64,000 nt of DNA, taken from Geomonas limicola (GTDB lineage Bacteria > Desulfobacterota > Desulfuromonadia > Geobacterales > Geobacteraceae). Under the pieces are notes generated by a model. The model was not told the DNA's origin. It worked only from the letters and a program-made list of their open reading frames with translations, and ran no database searches. The first letter of the stretch is position 1, and each line of letters opens with the position of its first letter. Positions 24,741-35,665 of this stretch are shown here, one piece after another. Location: assembly GCF_014193675.1 (NCBI RefSeq), contig NZ_BLXZ01000006.1:310553-374552 (forward strand), read 5' to 3'. A program made the position numbers and the translations under genes.

Positions 24741-24771
24741 CGGGGACTGGCTCCGTCAGGTGCCTGTCCCC
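24741..24771. repeat. GGGGAC/GTCCCC hairpin, dispersed repeat copy
   Basis: Arms GGGGAC (24742-24747) and GTCCCC (24766-24771) enclose a structured loop; 24741-24755 is repeated in inverted form at 12220-12234. It sits between the convergent LysR and CheB-like genes and may end transcription from both sides, though there is no long T run. Confidence 0.5.
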
Positions 24772-24774
24772 TTG

Positions 24775-25344
24775 TCAGCCCCCCCCCAGAAGTTCCACCA
24801 GCTTGGTCGCGATCCCCAGCGGGGGGAGGACGTAGTCCACCGCGCCGGTCTCCAGGGCCGCTTTCGGCATGCCGTAGATCACCGAAGATTTCTGGTCCTG
24901 GGCGATGGTGGTCGCACCGATCTCCTTCATGTGCTTGAGCCCCAGGGCCCCATCGCGCCCCATCCCGGTCAGGATGACCCCGATCAGCTGCCCTGCCGAC
25001 TGCCGGGTGAAGGAGAACATGGTGACGTCGACCGAGGGCTGCACGTAGTTCACCCGCGGCCCGGTGTAGAGCGCGAAGCGGTGGTTCCCCTCCACCTTCA
25101 GGTGGTAGCCGCCCGGCGCCAGGTAGATGTGGCCCGACTTCATGAACGCGCCGTCCTGCGCGAGCTCGGCCGGCATCGAGGCGCTGGCCGCGATCCCCTG
25201 GGCGATCCGGAAATCCATCTCCGGTGTTATGTGCAACACCACGAGAAAGGCTGCATTGAGCGGGGGGAGCTCGTTGAACAGGGCCTTGAGCGTCATGGGG
25301 CCGCCGGTGGAAACTCCGATAACGACGATATGTTTGGCTTTCAT
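24775..25344 (-). CDS. Stand-alone CheB-type methylesterase domain
   Basis: A 189-residue protein consisting only of the CheB catalytic domain: catalytic Ser in GVSTGGP, His in VLHITPE and Asp in LTGMGRDGALG. The family hydrolyses methyl-glutamate (and deamidates Gln) on chemoreceptors. The usual N-terminal receiver is absent, so control must come from elsewhere, possibly the single-domain receiver encoded 8 bp upstream. Starts at ATG 25344 or GTG 25350 are both possible and tightly coupled to that gene's stop. It is the last gene of the chemotaxis run and the second CheB in it. Confidence 0.9.
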   Translation of the reverse strand: MKAKHIVVIGVSTGGPMTLKALFNELPPLNAAFLVVLHITPEMDFRIAQGIAASASMPAELAQDGAFMKSGHIYLAPGGYHLKVEGNHRFALYTGPRVNYVQPSVDVTMFSFTRQSAGQLIGVILTGMGRDGALGLKHMKEIGATTIAQDQKSSVIYGMPKAALETGAVDYVLPPLGIATKLVELLGGG

Positions 25345-25352
25345 GGGCACGC

Positions 25353-25730
<378 letters not shown>

Positions 25731-25751
25731 GTCGGTTCCCTCGTGGGCCCT

Positions 25752-27902
25752 TTAAGCCTCGACTGCCTTCAGGGTGAAGAAAATGGTGGTGCCCCGGCTG
25801 AGCCCCGGGCTCTCGGCCCAGATCCTCCCCTGGTGGTTCATGACGATGGTCTTGCAGATGGGAAGCCCCAGCCCCTGGGTCTTGGTGTCGTGGCGCGCCG
25901 CGTCGACCTTGTAGAATTCCCGGAAGATGAGCTCGCAGTGTCCCGGCTCCAGCCCCAGGCCGTCATCGTGGACCGCTACCGTGACGGTCTCTTCAGTCCG
26001 GTTCGCCTGGATCCGGACGTAGCCGCAGTCTGCCGCATAGCGCGCCGCATTGCTGAGCAGGTTGTCGAAGAGCAGGGCGAGCTGCTCAGGCTGGCCGAAG
26101 ACGCTCAGCTGCGGGTCGATCTCGTTCAGGCAGGTCACCCCGCGCTGCTCGAAGGAGGCCGCGCAGCCGTGCAGCGAGACGCGGGCGATACCGGCGAGCG
26201 GGACGGGGCTCAGCTGCACCGGTTGCTGGGCACCCGAGAGCCGCACCAGGTCGAGGGCCTTGACGGTGAGGCCCTGGATCTGCTGCACCGACTCCTCGCA
26301 CAGGGCGACCATGCGCTCCAGCTTGGGGTCCTTAACATGACGGCGCACCATGGGAAGCAGGGCGAACAGCGGGGTGAGCGGGGTGCGCAGGTCGTGGCTT
26401 AACTGGGTCAAGAGCGACTCGATCATGTTGGAGTGCTTAAGCTGCATCTCCAGCCGGTGCCGTTCCTGCTCGGCCAGCCGCACGTCGGTCAGGTCGCGCA
26501 CCGTCTGGATTCCCCCCACCTGGTTTCCCTGCAGGTCGTAGAGGGGCGAAGCCGCGCTCCAGAGGTAGCGCTCGCCGTTGTGGAGCCCGAGCCAGGCCTC
26601 CGCGCTCAGCGTCTCGCCGCTCCTGGTGATGCCGGCATACCAGCTTTCCTGGGTCTCCGGAGGGTCCTCCAGGAGGTCGATGAGCATCTTGCGGCGTACC
26701 CCGTAGAAAGGGACCGCGTACGCGTAGTTGCCGTTACCAAGGATCTGCTCCTTGCCGACACCGCTCAGCTCCTCGATGGCCAGGTTCCAGGCGATGACCC
26801 GCCGCTCCTGGTCCACCACGAAGGTCGGGTCGGGGAGGAACTCGAGGATGTCCGCCAGCTTGCGGTAGGCGTTGCGGGTCTCCTCCTCGGCCGCCTTGCG
26901 CTCCGTGATGTCGAGCATCACCCCCACGAGCCCCCCGAGGCTCCCATCGGGGTTGTGGAACGTGGCCTTGTTCATGATGACCGAGTGGTGGGTGCCGTCC
27001 GAGTGGCGAACCGCGGAGGTCTCGTAGGTCTGCACCCCCGGCGCGGCAAAGAGTTGCTGGTCCATCTTATGGAAGATCTCGGCGGCATCGGGGGCCCACA
27101 GTTCGAAGACCGACCTTCCCAGCATCTGTTCGCGGGAAAGCCCGATGTACTCCTCGTAGATCTTGTTGAACCCAAGGTAGATCCCGGCGGCGTCCTTGTA
27201 GAAGACCGGGGCCGGAATGGCGTCGATGATCACCTGCAGGAAATCGAGCTGTTTTTCGATCCTTTCCTGGGCCCGTCTGCGCTCGGTCAACAGCAGGAAG
27301 GCGCACAGGATGAAGATGCAGGTGAGCACGGTGTTGATGGCGCGAATGCGCAGCGCGGTGCGCCGGTAGGGGACCAGGTAGTCGCCGGCCCGGGCCCCCA
27401 CCGCCAAGGCTCCGATCACGTTGCCGTGCCGGTCCCGGATCGGGTCGTAGGCGCACAGGAACTTTTCGCCCAGAACCAGCGATTCCCCGCGGTACGGTTT
27501 GCCTCGACCGACCACGCTGGTGTAGATGTCGGCTGGCATCCGGGTCACCTGGGCCCGGCGCCCGGTGGGATAGAAGGCGTTGGTGGCCACGCGGGTGCCG
27601 TCCAGAAAGACGCTGGCCGTGCTGCCGGTGATCGCCTTGACCCGGTCCGGGACCGCCTGGCTCCCGCTCACCCGGTAGCTCCCCACCATGAGGTCGCGCC
27701 CCTGCACGCTCCAGTTGGTACCCCTGGCCAGGTACAGTTCCCAGAAGAGCTTGAGCGCGTGGTCCTGGACCTCGGCCGCTTCCTGGGTCTCCTCGATGCG
27801 GATTTGCTTCAGCACGACCTCGGTGGCGATCGTCAGACAGATGACGATGACCAGGGCGGCACTTAAGGTAGCGTTGGCGATCTTGGTGGTTTGCGTGCGC
27901 AC
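25752..27902 (-). CDS. Cache-PAS-PAS sensor histidine kinase
   Basis: A 716-residue membrane kinase: N-terminal helix (about 10-30), periplasmic single Cache-type domain (about 40-180; NWSVQGRDLMVG, TSVVGRGKPYRGES), second helix (about 188-205) without an obvious HAMP, two PAS domains (about 225-345 and 355-470), HisKA with the His of LSHDLRTPL and a HATPase domain ending TQGLGLPICK. It senses a periplasmic ligand. Placed between cheB and a CheY-like gene with gaps of about 25 bp, it appears to feed an additional input into the chemotaxis cluster. Confidence 0.92.
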   Translation of the reverse strand: MRTQTTKIANATLSAALVIVICLTIATEVVLKQIRIEETQEAAEVQDHALKLFWELYLARGTNWSVQGRDLMVGSYRVSGSQAVPDRVKAITGSTASVFLDGTRVATNAFYPTGRRAQVTRMPADIYTSVVGRGKPYRGESLVLGEKFLCAYDPIRDRHGNVIGALAVGARAGDYLVPYRRTALRIRAINTVLTCIFILCAFLLLTERRRAQERIEKQLDFLQVIIDAIPAPVFYKDAAGIYLGFNKIYEEYIGLSREQMLGRSVFELWAPDAAEIFHKMDQQLFAAPGVQTYETSAVRHSDGTHHSVIMNKATFHNPDGSLGGLVGVMLDITERKAAEEETRNAYRKLADILEFLPDPTFVVDQERRVIAWNLAIEELSGVGKEQILGNGNYAYAVPFYGVRRKMLIDLLEDPPETQESWYAGITRSGETLSAEAWLGLHNGERYLWSAASPLYDLQGNQVGGIQTVRDLTDVRLAEQERHRLEMQLKHSNMIESLLTQLSHDLRTPLTPLFALLPMVRRHVKDPKLERMVALCEESVQQIQGLTVKALDLVRLSGAQQPVQLSPVPLAGIARVSLHGCAASFEQRGVTCLNEIDPQLSVFGQPEQLALLFDNLLSNAARYAADCGYVRIQANRTEETVTVAVHDDGLGLEPGHCELIFREFYKVDAARHDTKTQGLGLPICKTIVMNHQGRIWAESPGLSRGTTIFFTLKAVEA

Positions 27903-27927
27903 GTACCGGTACTCCTGGGGGGCCGTA

Positions 27928-29022
27928 TCAGACCCGGAAACTGCGCTTACCCTGCGTGGCGAGCCAGGCCTGCAGGCGGTTTGCCAGCTCGTCCAGCGCG
28001 ACGATCTCGTCGACCCCGCCCCGGGCGATAGCTTCTTTGGGCATGCCGAAGACCACGCAGCTCTCCTCGTCCTGGGCCAGGGTGCGGGCGCCGACGTTGT
28101 GCAGCTCCAGCATGCCGGCGGCCCCGTCGTCGCCCATGCCGGTCATGATGACCCCCAGGCAGTTGCTGCCGGCGCAGTTGGCTGCGGAGCGGAACATGAC
28201 GTCGACCGAAGGGCGGTGCCGGCTCACCGGCGGGCCGTCGGAGAGGGTTGCCGTGTAGTTCGCCCCGCTTCGGGACAACAGCAGGTGTCGGTTGCCCGGC
28301 GCCACGTAGATGTGTCCCGGCATGAGCCGCTCGCCGTGCTCGGCCTCCTTCACCGCCATGGCGCACAGCCCGTTGAGGCGCGCGGCGAAGGCGCGGGTGA
28401 AGGCCTCCGGCATGTGCTGGGTGACCAGGATCGCGGGGCAGTCCGGCGCTAGTGCCGCCAGAAAGGTCTTCAGTGCCTCGGTGCCCCCGGTCGAGGCCCC
28501 CACCACGATGACCTTCTCGGTGGTGGAGAAGTGCAGGTGGTTGGTCGGGAGCACGGCATCGGCGGTGAGCTTGCGCATCGGCGCCGCAACGGAGCCGCTG
28601 CGCGGGGTCAAGGGGCGCCTGAGACCCGCCTGGTGCGCGCTGCGGATCTTCGAGGTGAGCTCCTCGGCGTACTCCAGCATCCCGCTGCGGATGTCCAGCT
28701 TGGGCTTGGTGACGAAGTCGAAGGCACCCAGTTCCAGGGCCTTCAGGGTAATCTCGCAGCTTGCCTCGGTGAGCGAGGAGACCATCACCACCGGCATGGG
28801 TCTGAGCCGCATCAGCTTCTCCAGGAAGGCGAGCCCGTCCATCTTGGGCATCTCGACGTCCAGGGTGAGGACGTCCGGGTTGAGCGCCTTGATCCGTTCG
28901 CGCGCCACCAGGGGGTCCGGTGCGGTCCCCACCACCTCCAGGTCGGGCTGGGCGTTGATGATCTCGCTCAAAAGCGCCCGGATCAGGGCGGAATCGTCGA
29001 CGACGAGGACTTTGATGGGCAT
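27928..29022 (-). CDS. cheB: CheB receptor methylesterase/glutamine deamidase
   Basis: A 364-residue CheB with receiver (1-120; [11 protein letters not shown], Asp in [13 protein letters not shown]) and methylesterase domain (about 170-360; catalytic Ser in GASTGGT, His in VTQHMPEAF, Asp in [11 protein letters not shown]). It removes methyl groups from chemoreceptors in adaptation, opposite to CheR, and is activated by CheA phosphorylation. The ATG at 29022 overlaps the cheD stop in TGATG, implying translational coupling; GCAGGAG lies upstream inside cheD. Confidence 0.95.
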   Translation of the reverse strand: MPIKVLVVDDSALIRALLSEIINAQPDLEVVGTAPDPLVARERIKALNPDVLTLDVEMPKMDGLAFLEKLMRLRPMPVVMVSSLTEASCEITLKALELGAFDFVTKPKLDIRSGMLEYAEELTSKIRSAHQAGLRRPLTPRSGSVAAPMRKLTADAVLPTNHLHFSTTEKVIVVGASTGGTEALKTFLAALAPDCPAILVTQHMPEAFTRAFAARLNGLCAMAVKEAEHGERLMPGHIYVAPGNRHLLLSRSGANYTATLSDGPPVSRHRPSVDVMFRSAANCAGSNCLGVIMTGMGDDGAAGMLELHNVGARTLAQDEESCVVFGMPKEAIARGGVDEIVALDELANRLQAWLATQGKRSFRV

Positions 29023-29582
29023 CAGGGCACTCCTGCCGGCAGGTCCCGGAGTCGTTTCACGAGCACCCGGCCGGTTGTGGGGAAAAAGACGATCTTGCGT
29101 GGACACTTGGCGCCCAGGTCCTGGGCCAGCACCCGGATGCCGCGCTCCTCGAGGTAGCCCAGGGCAAAGGAGGCGTTCTTGTCGCCGATGTCGGTAACCC
29201 GGGCCAGCACCCGTCCTGCCCCGAACACCTTGGCCTCGAGTCGCGGGAGGCTGGCGCCGAGCTGCTCCAATTTCTTGAGGAGCTTGCGCATGGCGCAGGA
29301 GCCGTAGCGAGCCGAGCACTGGTCGCTGCAGGAGCCGTCGGGGGTCTCGCAACGACTCCGGGCAGTACCATGCCAGAGCTCCGGGAGCATGAAGTGGTTC
29401 ATCCCGCCCACCTTGCAGACCGGGTCGAAGAGACAGACCGAGACGCAGGACCCCAGCAGGGTGGCGATGGCGGTGGTCGGCTCGCTGGTGGCGTAGAACT
29501 CACCGGGGAGTATTTTTACGACCTGGGTCTGCAGGTCGGGGTCGTAGTAGCCGTGACTATCGTGTTGCTGTTCTTTGACCAT
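29022..29582 (-). CDS. cheD: CheD chemoreceptor glutamine deamidase
   Basis: A 186-residue CheD. The catalytic Cys lies in [12 protein letters not shown] and the His in GGMNHFMLP, followed by the conserved VFGAGRVL and IGDKNASF motifs. CheD deamidates receptor glutamines and, in some systems, interacts with CheC. A Cys-rich insertion ([12 protein letters not shown]...C) around residues 80-97 is larger than usual. It is the first gene of the cheD-cheB unit and has a well-matched FliA-type promoter 54 bp upstream. Confidence 0.94.
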   Translation of the reverse strand: MVKEQQHDSHGYYDPDLQTQVVKILPGEFYATSEPTTAIATLLGSCVSVCLFDPVCKVGGMNHFMLPELWHGTARSRCETPDGSCSDQCSARYGSCAMRKLLKKLEQLGASLPRLEAKVFGAGRVLARVTDIGDKNASFALGYLEERGIRVLAQDLGAKCPRKIVFFPTTGRVLVKRLRDLPAGVP

Positions 29583-29635
29583 GGGACCTTTCCGAAAACG
29601 GCCAAAAAAAAGGCCGCGTGTGGCTTTTCAGTGAT

Positions 29636-29662
29636 CTATCGGCAGAAATGAAGGAAACTGAA
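29636..29662 (-). promoter_or_regulatory. FliA (sigma-28) type promoter of cheD
   Basis: On the minus strand TTCAGTTT (29655-29662), exactly 11 nt, then GCCGATAG (29636-29643). The consensus TAAAGTTT-N11-GCCGATAA is met at 13 of 16 positions with exact spacing. It links the cheD-cheB unit to motility control. Confidence 0.65.
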
Positions 29663-29888
29663 ACCTTTGAAAATTATAGGTTCTTTGTCCTACGCACCAT
29701 GTCGTGAAGTGGGGATTGCTCTTACCTGGACAGGCTGTGAGGCGTGGATATGTATTGGGGTTAGGTAATCTGGCGGGCTGTCCGTACTTAGAAGCTGGAA
29801 CGCGGAGAACGCAAAATGCAAACCTGACCTGGCTCCTGGAATCAGGGCTTAGAACCTGGAACGTAGAGCGTAGCGTGCAGAACCCGAT
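29663..29888. other. cheR-cheD gap with short GAACG-type repeats
   Basis: The region between cheR and the cheD promoter contains repeated strings such as GGAACGCGGAGAACGC and GGAACGTAGAGCGTAGCG, similar in style to a string near 18400. No gene was seen. It separates the chemotaxis run into two transcription units. Confidence 0.45.
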
Positions 29889-30770
29889 TTATTTCAGCGT
29901 GTACATGGTGTTGCCGCAGATCTGGAAGAGGTCGGAGGCGTGGTGGAAGCTTTCGGAGTGGCCGACAAAGAGCAGGCCGTGCGGCTTGAGGTAGCCTGCC
30001 AGCCGTTTCAGGAGGGCGTACTGGGTTGGCTTGTCGAAGTAGATCATGACGTTGCGGCAGAAGATGAAGTCGAATCTGCCACGCATCGGCCAGGTCTCCT
30101 CCAACAGATTCAGGCGCTTGAAGCTCACCAGCTGCTTCACCTCGTCGCGCACCCGGGCGAACCCCTGGTTCTTCCCCTCGCCCTTCAAGAAGAAGCGCCG
30201 CAGCTGTTCGGCCGGAAGCTTGGCGAGCTGATCCAGCGGGTAGACGCCGCGCCGCGCGGTGGCCAGCACGTTGGTATCGATGTCGGTCGCCAGGATGCGC
30301 GGCTGGTGCCGGTAGCTCTTCAGCGCCTCCAGGACCGTGATGGCGATGGAATAGGGCTCCTCGCCGGTCGATGAGGCGCAGGTCCAGATGGAGACGGTGC
30401 TGTCGCGCTGCTCGGCCAGCCGGTCCGCGAGGATCCTGAAGTGGTGCGGCTCCCGGAAAAAGGAGGTCATGTTGGTGGTGAGGGCGTTGATGAAGGCCTC
30501 GATCTCCTGCACGTCCCCCTGGACCAGGTAGTCGAGGTACTCGGTGAAGTTCTGCATCCCCCGGGCACGCAGGCGGCGGGCCAGTCGGCTGTACACCATG
30601 TCCCGTTTCGCGGGGGAGAGGGAGATGCCGGCCATCTGGTGGATGAGCTCGCGGACCCGCTGGAAATCCTCCTGTGCGAACTCGAAGTGCAGGGGAGTGC
30701 CTTCGCCCGATGTGTCGAAGGCGCTCCCCTTGGTCTCCTGCTCCAGGTCCTGGGCTCCCAGAAGCTTCAA
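29889..30770 (-). CDS. cheR: CheR chemoreceptor methyltransferase
   Basis: A 293-residue SAM-dependent glutamate methyltransferase. The N-terminal helical domain includes MVYSRLARRLRARGM; the catalytic domain has the SAM site IWTCASSTGEEPYS, ILATDIDTNVL and IFCRNVMIYF. It methylates chemoreceptors for adaptation. The only fitting start is TTG 30770, 17 bp after the stop of the adjacent receptor gene, without a strong ribosome-binding site, so it is probably translated by coupling. The neighbouring receptor ends in a WxxF tail that could dock CheR. Confidence 0.94.
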   Translation of the reverse strand: MKLLGAQDLEQETKGSAFDTSGEGTPLHFEFAQEDFQRVRELIHQMAGISLSPAKRDMVYSRLARRLRARGMQNFTEYLDYLVQGDVQEIEAFINALTTNMTSFFREPHHFRILADRLAEQRDSTVSIWTCASSTGEEPYSIAITVLEALKSYRHQPRILATDIDTNVLATARRGVYPLDQLAKLPAEQLRRFFLKGEGKNQGFARVRDEVKQLVSFKRLNLLEETWPMRGRFDFIFCRNVMIYFDKPTQYALLKRLAGYLKPHGLLFVGHSESFHHASDLFQICGNTMYTLK

Positions 30771-30787
30771 TGTGGCGGCGAGCGCTT

Positions 30788-32533
30788 TCAGAACTCTTTC
30801 CAGTCGTCGTCGAGGTCGGCCGCTTCCACCGCAACAGCCGGACGCGCGTCGATGCGGGCCGCACGCGGCACCGGTGCCTGGGCCGGCCTTTTCTCGCCCT
30901 GCTTGGGCCGTTGCAGGGTTCCTCCGGAGCGGGTCACCTTGCGCGGTGTCGCTGCGGGAGACGCTTCGCTGCGCACACCCTCCTCGAGCTTGAAGCGCGC
31001 CACCACCGACACCATCTGGCGGGCCTGGTCTTCCAGGGATTCGGCCGCGGCGGCAGCCTGCTCCACGAGGGCCGCATTCTGCTGGGTGACGTCGTCCATC
31101 TGGGTGATGGCGATGTTCACCTGCTCGATGCCGCTGGACTGCTCGACGGAGGCCGCCGAGATCTCGGCCATGATGTCGGTCACCCGCTTGATGCTGGTCA
31201 CGATGTCCTGGGTGGTGCGGCCGGCCTCCTCGACCAGGCGGCTGCCGTCCTGTACCTTGCCCACCGAGTCCTCGATGAGGGCCTTGATCTCCTTGGCTGC
31301 GGCGGCGCTTCGTTGGGCGAGGCTTCTCACCTCGGCCGCCACGACCGCGAAACCGCGCCCCTGCTCACCGGCCCGGGCCGCCTCGACCGCGGCGTTGAGC
31401 GCCAGGATGTTGGTCTGGAAGGCGATGCCGTCGATGACCCCGATGATGTCGGAGATCTTCTTCGAGCTGTCGGTGATGCTTTCCATGGTGAGCACCACCC
31501 GGTTGATCACCTCGCCCCCCTTGACCGCCACGCCGCTTGCGTTGATGGCCAGCTGGTTCGCCTGCTGGGCGTTGTCCGCGTTCTGCTTCACCGTCGAGGT
31601 GAGTTCCTCCATGGAGGAAGCGGTCTCCTCGAGGGCACTTGCCTGTTCTTCGGTGCGCTGCGAGAGGTCGGCGTTGCCGGCGGCGATCTCCTCGGTCGCC
31701 GTGGCGATGGAGTCGGAGCCGTTTCTCACCTCCCCGACGATGCGGGCGAGTCCTTCGTTCATCTCTTTAAGGGAGCCGATCAGGTGGCCGGTCTCGTCCT
31801 TGCTCTCCACGGTCAGGTGCGCGGTGAGGTCGCCCGAGGCGATGCGCTGCGAGGCGGTGATCGCCAGGTCCAGGGCCAGCTTGATGCGGCGCGCCACCAG
31901 CCAGGCGAAGACGAAAACCACCAGGGAGAGCAGGAGCGTCCCCCCCAGGATCTGCCAGCGCATCTTCGCCACCTGCGCTTTCACGTCGTCGACGTAGATG
32001 CCGCTCCCCACGACCCAGCCCCAATCCTTCATGAGCTTCACGTAGGTAACCTTGGGTACCGGGACACTGGAGCCCGGCTTCGCCCAGAGGTAATCCACCA
32101 CCCCTTCGCCCTTCTCGCGGCAGACGTTGGCGCACTCGACGAAGAGCTTCTTCCCGGTGGGATCCTTGGTCTCGGTCTGCAGCTTGCCCACCATGTCCGC
32201 CTTGGGGTGTGACAGGATCTTGGTGTCGAGGTCGCTGATCCAGAAATACTCGCTGCCGTGGTACTTGAGCTCCCCGATCTCCTTGAGAGCGTTTGCCTGG
32301 GCCTGGGCCGGGGTAGTTTTCCCCCTCTTCACGTCGTTGAGGTTACTCTCCAGAACCGAGTAGGCCACGTCGACCACCCCTTTGGTAGCGGTGATCTTCT
32401 CGTTCATCAGGTTCTTTTCCATGTAGGGGAGCACGTAAAAGAGCACCCCGAGGATGAGCAGCACAACGGTGGCAATGGAGATGCTGAGAATCTTGGTGAG
32501 GATCTTCCAGTCCTTGAATCCGGTGATTTTCAT
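30788..32533 (-). CDS. Methyl-accepting chemotaxis protein with Cache domain
   Basis: A 581-residue chemoreceptor: membrane helix (about 15-36), periplasmic sCache-type domain (about 40-185; [28 protein letters not shown]), second helix (about 192-215), HAMP (about 215-270) and a long cytoplasmic signalling coiled coil with the tip [17 protein letters not shown]. The C-terminus ends DDDWKEF after a flexible Pro/Ala-rich linker, resembling the NWETF tether that recruits CheR and CheB in enterobacteria. It lies directly before cheR. The Cache type suggests a small organic acid or similar ligand. Confidence 0.94.
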   Translation of the reverse strand: MKITGFKDWKILTKILSISIATVVLLILGVLFYVLPYMEKNLMNEKITATKGVVDVAYSVLESNLNDVKRGKTTPAQAQANALKEIGELKYHGSEYFWISDLDTKILSHPKADMVGKLQTETKDPTGKKLFVECANVCREKGEGVVDYLWAKPGSSVPVPKVTYVKLMKDWGWVVGSGIYVDDVKAQVAKMRWQILGGTLLLSLVVFVFAWLVARRIKLALDLAITASQRIASGDLTAHLTVESKDETGHLIGSLKEMNEGLARIVGEVRNGSDSIATATEEIAAGNADLSQRTEEQASALEETASSMEELTSTVKQNADNAQQANQLAINASGVAVKGGEVINRVVLTMESITDSSKKISDIIGVIDGIAFQTNILALNAAVEAARAGEQGRGFAVVAAEVRSLAQRSAAAAKEIKALIEDSVGKVQDGSRLVEEAGRTTQDIVTSIKRVTDIMAEISAASVEQSSGIEQVNIAITQMDDVTQQNAALVEQAAAAAESLEDQARQMVSVVARFKLEEGVRSEASPAATPRKVTRSGGTLQRPKQGEKRPAQAPVPRAARIDARPAVAVEAADLDDDWKEF

Positions 32534-32575
32534 AGTCGTTTCCGCCTTGAATGAGAGTTTTCTATGTGAAGGTCC

Positions 32576-33076
32576 TTATGCCTCGGCAATCCGGTCCATG
32601 AGCTGCATTTCGTCGCTGGCAATGAGCTTCTCGATGTCGATCAGGATGAGCATGTCGTCGTTGACGGTCCCCAGGCCGGTCAGGTAGCGGGTGTCCAGGG
32701 CGCTGCCGAATTCGGGCGCCGGCTTGATCTGTTCCTCGGAGAGCGCCACCACGTCCGAGACCCCGTCCACCACCATCCCCACCACCTTGTCGGCCACGTT
32801 GATGATGATCACCACGGTGAACTCGTGGTAGGTCGCCTGTCCCACCTTGAACTTCAGGCGCAGGTCGACGATGGGGACGATCACCCCGCGCAGGTTGACC
32901 ACCCCCTTGATGAAGTCCGGGGTGTTGGCGATCCGGGTGACGGCGTCGTAGCCCCTTATTTCCTGCACCCTGAGGATGTCGATCCCGTAGGTCTCCTCGG
33001 CGAGGGTGAAGGTGAGGAACTCGGCCCCACGGGTCCGGTGTTGTTCGCTGCTTTTCAGTGCTCCCTGCATGGTCAT
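32576..33076 (-). CDS. cheW: CheW coupling protein
   Basis: A 166-residue CheW scaffold protein linking receptors to CheA. The double SH3-like core is seen in [38 protein letters not shown] and [17 protein letters not shown]. The start overlaps the cheA stop in ATGA (4-nt overlap); an in-frame ATG at 33070 is an alternative. The receptor gene follows after 42 bp. Confidence 0.95.
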   Translation of the reverse strand: MTMQGALKSSEQHRTRGAEFLTFTLAEETYGIDILRVQEIRGYDAVTRIANTPDFIKGVVNLRGVIVPIVDLRLKFKVGQATYHEFTVVIIINVADKVVGMVVDGVSDVVALSEEQIKPAPEFGSALDTRYLTGLGTVNDDMLILIDIEKLIASDEMQLMDRIAEA

Positions 33077-35223
33077 GCCGCCTCCTTGGCCGGGCCCGGT
33101 TCGGGCTGTGCCTTTTTTGCCATTTCGAAGAGTTCCGCGACGTCGAGGATGAGGGCCACCCGGCCGTCACCCAGGATGGTGGCGCCGGCACTCCCCGCCA
33201 CGCGGCGATAGTTGGTCTCGATGCTTTTCACCACCACCTGCTGCTCGTCCAGGAGCGCGTCCACCAGCAGGGCGGTCTTCTCCCCCCCCAGGTCGACGAG
33301 AACCAGGATTCCCTGGCGCGGGTCGGTCACCTCGGTCTCGATGTTGAAGAGCTCGTGCAGCCTGAGGATCGGGAGGTACTCGCCGCGCACCGCCACCACC
33401 TGCTTGCCGTTCACGCTCTTCAGCTGGTCGGGCTTGGGCTGCAGCGACTCGATGATGGCGCTTAACGGAATGATGAACTTCTCGGCACCCACGGCAACCG
33501 ACAGTCCGTTCAAAATCGCCAGGGTGAGCGGCAGGCTGATGGTGACGCAGGCCCCTTTGCCGGCTTGCGAGGCGATCTGCACCCGTCCCCCCATTGCCTG
33601 CACGTTCTTCAGCACCACGTCCATCCCGACACCGCGCCCGGAGAGGTCGGTGACCTGGTCGGCGGTAGAGAACCCGGCGGCAAAGATGAGCTGCCAGACC
33701 TCCTCGTCGCTCATGCTCTCCGAGCAGGGGATCCCCGCCTCGCTTGCCTTGGCGAGGATCTTGTCGCGGTTCAACCCGGCGCCGTCGTCTGAGACCTCGA
33801 TGACGATGCGGCCGGCGACCTGCGAGGCCTTCAACTGGATGGTGCCGGTCGGCTCCTTGCCGTTTGCCAGCCGCACCTCGGAGGTTTCCAGGCCATGGTC
33901 CAGGGCGTTGCGCACCAGGTGCGAGAGGGGATCGGCGACCTTCTCGATGAGTCCCTTGTCGAGTTCGGTGGTCTCGCCCACCGTCTTGAGCTCCACCGAC
34001 TTGCCCAGCCGTCCCGCCAGTTCGCGCACCATGCGGGGAAAACGGCTGAAGACGATGCTGATCGGCACGAGCCTGATCGACATGACGCTTCCCTGCAGGT
34101 CGCGGCTGTTGCGCGCCAACTGCAGGAGCCCCTTGTGCAGGGTCTCGTAGCGCACCGGGTCGAGTTCGCTCGCCACCTGGGCCAGCATCGCCTGGGTGAT
34201 CAGGAGTTCGCCCACCTGGTTGATCAGCTGGTCTACCTTGGTGACGTTGACCCGGATAGAGCTCTCCGCCTCACCCTGGCGTCTGCCGAAGGCGCCGGGG
34301 CTCGTTTCGTCGCGGTCGTAGGCGCGTCGTCCCTCGAGGCGGGGCTCCGGAACGGGGGGAGCGGCGCCGGGCGCCGTACTGGGCTCAGCTGCAGCCGTGG
34401 CGCCGGGCAAGTTTGCCGGTGCCGCGGCAGGAAGCCTTTCGCTGGGAAGTTCGCGCAGGTTCAACTGCTCTTCGTCGGCCACGAACATGAAGACTTCCAT
34501 GACCTGGTCGGCGCTGGCCGGTGTGGTAAGGGTGAAGTGCCAGCGGGTGAGGCAGTTCTCGGGGTCGAACTCGGCGAGGGTCGGCACCTCGACCAGCTCG
34601 GCTCGGCTGGCAAAGCCGCCGGGCTGGGCCAGTTCGCTCAGCTCGGCAATGATGCTTTCGACCCTGATCCCCCTGCGGAAGATGTTGTCGTCCGGCGTGA
34701 AGCTGAGTTCGAAACGGTGCGTTGCAGTGTCGTCGCCCAGGCTGCGGATGAGTGCGCCGGAACAGGGGCTCGAGTCGGGCGGCTCGACCACGGCGACGGG
34801 CGGGGCGGCGGGGCCGTTGTCGACCAGGCGCTGGAGCTTGTCGCGTACCGCGTCGATGGCCTCCTGGCGCACCACGCTCCCCTCACGATGCCCGGCAAGC
34901 TGCATAGCGATGACGTCGCCGGCCTCCAAAAGGACGTCGACCATGGAGGCGGTGAAGCCGATCTCGTGTTTGCGCAGCCGGTCCAGCAGCGATTCCATGA
35001 CATGGGTCACGACCGTCATGTCGTCGAACCCGAAGATCCCGGCCCCCCCCTTGATGGAGTGCGCCGCGCGGAAGATGGCGTTCATCTGCTCCTGGTCCGG
35101 CTCGCGGTCCGACAGCGAGATGAGGATCCGTTCCATCTCGACGAGATGCTCGGCGCACTCCTCGAAGAAGACCTGGTTGAACCGTTTGATGTCGATATCA
35201 GATCCCGGTTTGCCGTTGCTCAT
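33073..35223 (-). CDS. cheA: CheA chemotaxis histidine kinase
   Basis: A 716-residue CheA: Hpt domain (about 10-110) with the phosphorylated His in [12 protein letters not shown], a middle region (about 175-290) that resembles a response-regulator-binding domain, P3 dimerisation ([13 protein letters not shown]), P4 kinase ([23 protein letters not shown]) and P5 CheW-like domain at the end. It autophosphorylates and passes phosphate to CheY/CheB. The start at 35223 overlaps the STAS gene stop in TGATG, and AAAGGA precedes it, so the upstream extension is rejected. Confidence 0.96.
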   Translation of the reverse strand: MSNGKPGSDIDIKRFNQVFFEECAEHLVEMERILISLSDREPDQEQMNAIFRAAHSIKGGAGIFGFDDMTVVTHVMESLLDRLRKHEIGFTASMVDVLLEAGDVIAMQLAGHREGSVVRQEAIDAVRDKLQRLVDNGPAAPPVAVVEPPDSSPCSGALIRSLGDDTATHRFELSFTPDDNIFRRGIRVESIIAELSELAQPGGFASRAELVEVPTLAEFDPENCLTRWHFTLTTPASADQVMEVFMFVADEEQLNLRELPSERLPAAAPANLPGATAAAEPSTAPGAAPPVPEPRLEGRRAYDRDETSPGAFGRRQGEAESSIRVNVTKVDQLINQVGELLITQAMLAQVASELDPVRYETLHKGLLQLARNSRDLQGSVMSIRLVPISIVFSRFPRMVRELAGRLGKSVELKTVGETTELDKGLIEKVADPLSHLVRNALDHGLETSEVRLANGKEPTGTIQLKASQVAGRIVIEVSDDGAGLNRDKILAKASEAGIPCSESMSDEEVWQLIFAAGFSTADQVTDLSGRGVGMDVVLKNVQAMGGRVQIASQAGKGACVTISLPLTLAILNGLSVAVGAEKFIIPLSAIIESLQPKPDQLKSVNGKQVVAVRGEYLPILRLHELFNIETEVTDPRQGILVLVDLGGEKTALLVDALLDEQQVVVKSIETNYRRVAGSAGATILGDGRVALILDVAELFEMAKKAQPEPGPAKEAA

Positions 35224-35552
35224 CAGGTTTCCTTTGGGCCGTCCTGGGCGCCGAGCAGGCCGGCGAAACCCAAGAGGCGAGTGGTGTCGAAGAGGGCCGG
35301 CGCAAGGCCGTGCGGCACGGGGAGGATTCCGTTCCCTTTGAGGTTTTCCAGGAATACCGCCAGAAGCTGGCAACCGCAGGCGTCGAGTTCACGTACCTGG
35401 CTGAGGTCCACCTCGGTGCTGGTTGGCGGAGGCGTGGCCTCCAGCTGGTCCTGCAGGGCCAGAGCCAGAAAACTGAGCCCTTCGACCGCCTGGTCCATGG
35501 TCCAGGCCCCGGTGAGGACCACCTTGCCTGGAGTACTGGTTGTCTGCTGCAT
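35223..35552 (-). CDS. STAS domain protein (CheA-linked anti-sigma-antagonist-like)
   Basis: A 109-residue single STAS domain (MlaB/SpoIIAA-like) with core VDLSQVRELDACGCQLLAVFLENLK. The phospho-accepting Ser of SpoIIAA-type proteins is replaced in ...ELDACGCQL, where Ala-Cys stands in the usual DSSG position, so phosphorylation switching is doubtful. GAGGAG precedes ATG 35552. It opens the cheA-cheW-mcp-cheR unit, overlapping cheA; STAS proteins in this position are recurrent in chemotaxis clusters but poorly understood. Confidence 0.85.
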   Translation of the reverse strand: MQQTTSTPGKVVLTGAWTMDQAVEGLSFLALALQDQLEATPPPTSTEVDLSQVRELDACGCQLLAVFLENLKGNGILPVPHGLAPALFDTTRLLGFAGLLGAQDGPKET

Positions 35553-35665
35553 AGCTTCTCCTCGTTGCGGGCTGCGAAAACACACGGTCGGCGGGTGGGA
35601 AGGCCTGCCGGAACCAGGGCACACTCGACGCCGTTGCCGCAGGCCGTTTTCGCTAGTGGTGCCAC

